The notes beneath the pieces were generated by a model. That model was not told the DNA's origin, did not search any database, and saw only the letters and a list, made by a program, of their open reading frames with translations. Source: Marthasterias glacialis (taxonomy: Eukaryota; Echinodermata; Asteroidea; Forcipulatida; Asteriidae). Taken from it: 64,000 nt of DNA. Every line of letters begins with the position of its first letter. Position 1 is the stretch's first letter. Made by a program: the position numbers and the translations under genes. The stretch lies in contig OU452222.1 in assembly GCA_911728455.2 (NCBI GenBank), forward strand, positions 11,670,767 through 11,734,766, read 5' to 3'. Of this stretch, positions 63,246 to 64,000 are shown piece after piece.

Positions 63246-64000
63246 CTATAATAGTTTAACATTTGTCGAACATGTGCATTACAAATATGGCCCCCCAAAA
63301 AACTGCCCGAAACGCAATCTGTTTGTCGTCGTATGTGGTTTGTGAATTGATAACTAGAGGACGGGAACAAATCTTTTTTTTTTTTTTAATAAATTTTGTA
63401 GTTTTCCTTTAAAGACTGCACTGTCTCCAGGTTTCCATTCCGGGATACCGCGAAGTGCTTGGATCAAGCTGATAATCGCTTTTATTAATTGACTATTGAC
63501 ACAAAAGCAGGGTATTGGCCTATCGAGTAAACATCACTTCCCACTCAAGCAAATTCAGCGAGATTAGATTTGTTGGTTAAACGCCTTAATTAAACAGGGT
63601 CAACACTCAGGACAGCCCTTTAACGTTGACCCGCTCTCTCGTGTACACATCCGAACCGTTGTCGTTCTACGAAGGTGGCCACTCGTAATAATAATCTTAC
63701 ACAACCGCAGACAGTGAAGCTCCATGCAAGCCCCCCCCCCCACCCAAACGGCATCGCAAAAACAGGTTCTCGGACCCTTTTCCCCAAAAGACAAAATCCC
63801 CTTAAAACAAATTCCCCTTAAAAAAAACACATCTACAATCAACTTTAAAGAGAAAACTTGCGCTTTTATATTTTTTTTAAATTAAAGACTCAAAAAGACA
63901 AAGTTAAGGTAATATTTCACGTTAGACAAGCACGGTGCATCCACCGGTGCTTTCCGCTTTGTTACGTTTTGTTTTGGAAAAGGCGTGTTTTCTCCTCTAT
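63246..64000. other. Window end, nothing recognised
   Basis: AT-rich sequence with an 11-base C run (63731-63741). No gene or element is supported. Confidence 0.5.

Overview
This 64 kb window is animal genomic DNA: AT-rich, with multi-exon genes, GT-AG introns, short foldback repeats, tRNA-derived SINEs and microsatellites. The protein sequences and the repeat style suggest a non-vertebrate deuterostome, probably an echinoderm. That placement is inference, since no species-diagnostic locus is present.

Layout. (1) 0.1-10.9 kb, minus strand: an unrecognised two-exon gene. A membrane-protein first exon (9641-10874) has a strong donor that is in phase with a strong acceptor at the head of a 7.6 kb open exon (177-7762), giving a predicted 2,939-residue protein. 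Its tail carries about ten 82-residue tandem repeats, a run of ~40-residue half-repeats and five copies of a novel charged module with PP1-type RVxF motifs. (2) 13.3-17.8 kb, minus: a complete CCDC113 (CFAP263) orthologue, seven exons, 378 aa. (3) 19.0-34.1 kb, plus: a complete casein kinase 2 catalytic alpha subunit gene, eleven coding exons, 395 aa. (4) 41.5-44.2 kb, plus: a complete CFAP20 orthologue, four exons, 192 aa. (5) 53.6-59.3 kb, minus: nine exons of a membrane-dipeptidase-like (DPEP, M19) zinc peptidase. The first exon was not found, and a second, diverged copy of the terminal exon lies 5 kb downstream at 48.5 kb.

The order and orientations CCDC113(-) / CSNK2A(+) / CFAP20(+) match, as I recall it, the human 16q21 block CFAP20-CSNK2A2-CCDC113. 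Two cilia genes therefore flank a kinase gene in what looks like an ancient block, with CCDC113 and CSNK2A head to head over 1.2 kb.

The non-coding parts are dominated by foldback and MITE-like elements, including a Mutator-like element with 153 bp terminal repeats and a 9 bp target duplication, an 89 bp palindrome with its own 9 bp duplication, tRNA-Leu-derived SINEs, a recurrent foldback family with hexanucleotide arms, and several minisatellites. No autonomous transposase or reverse transcriptase, functional RNA gene or CRISPR array was seen.
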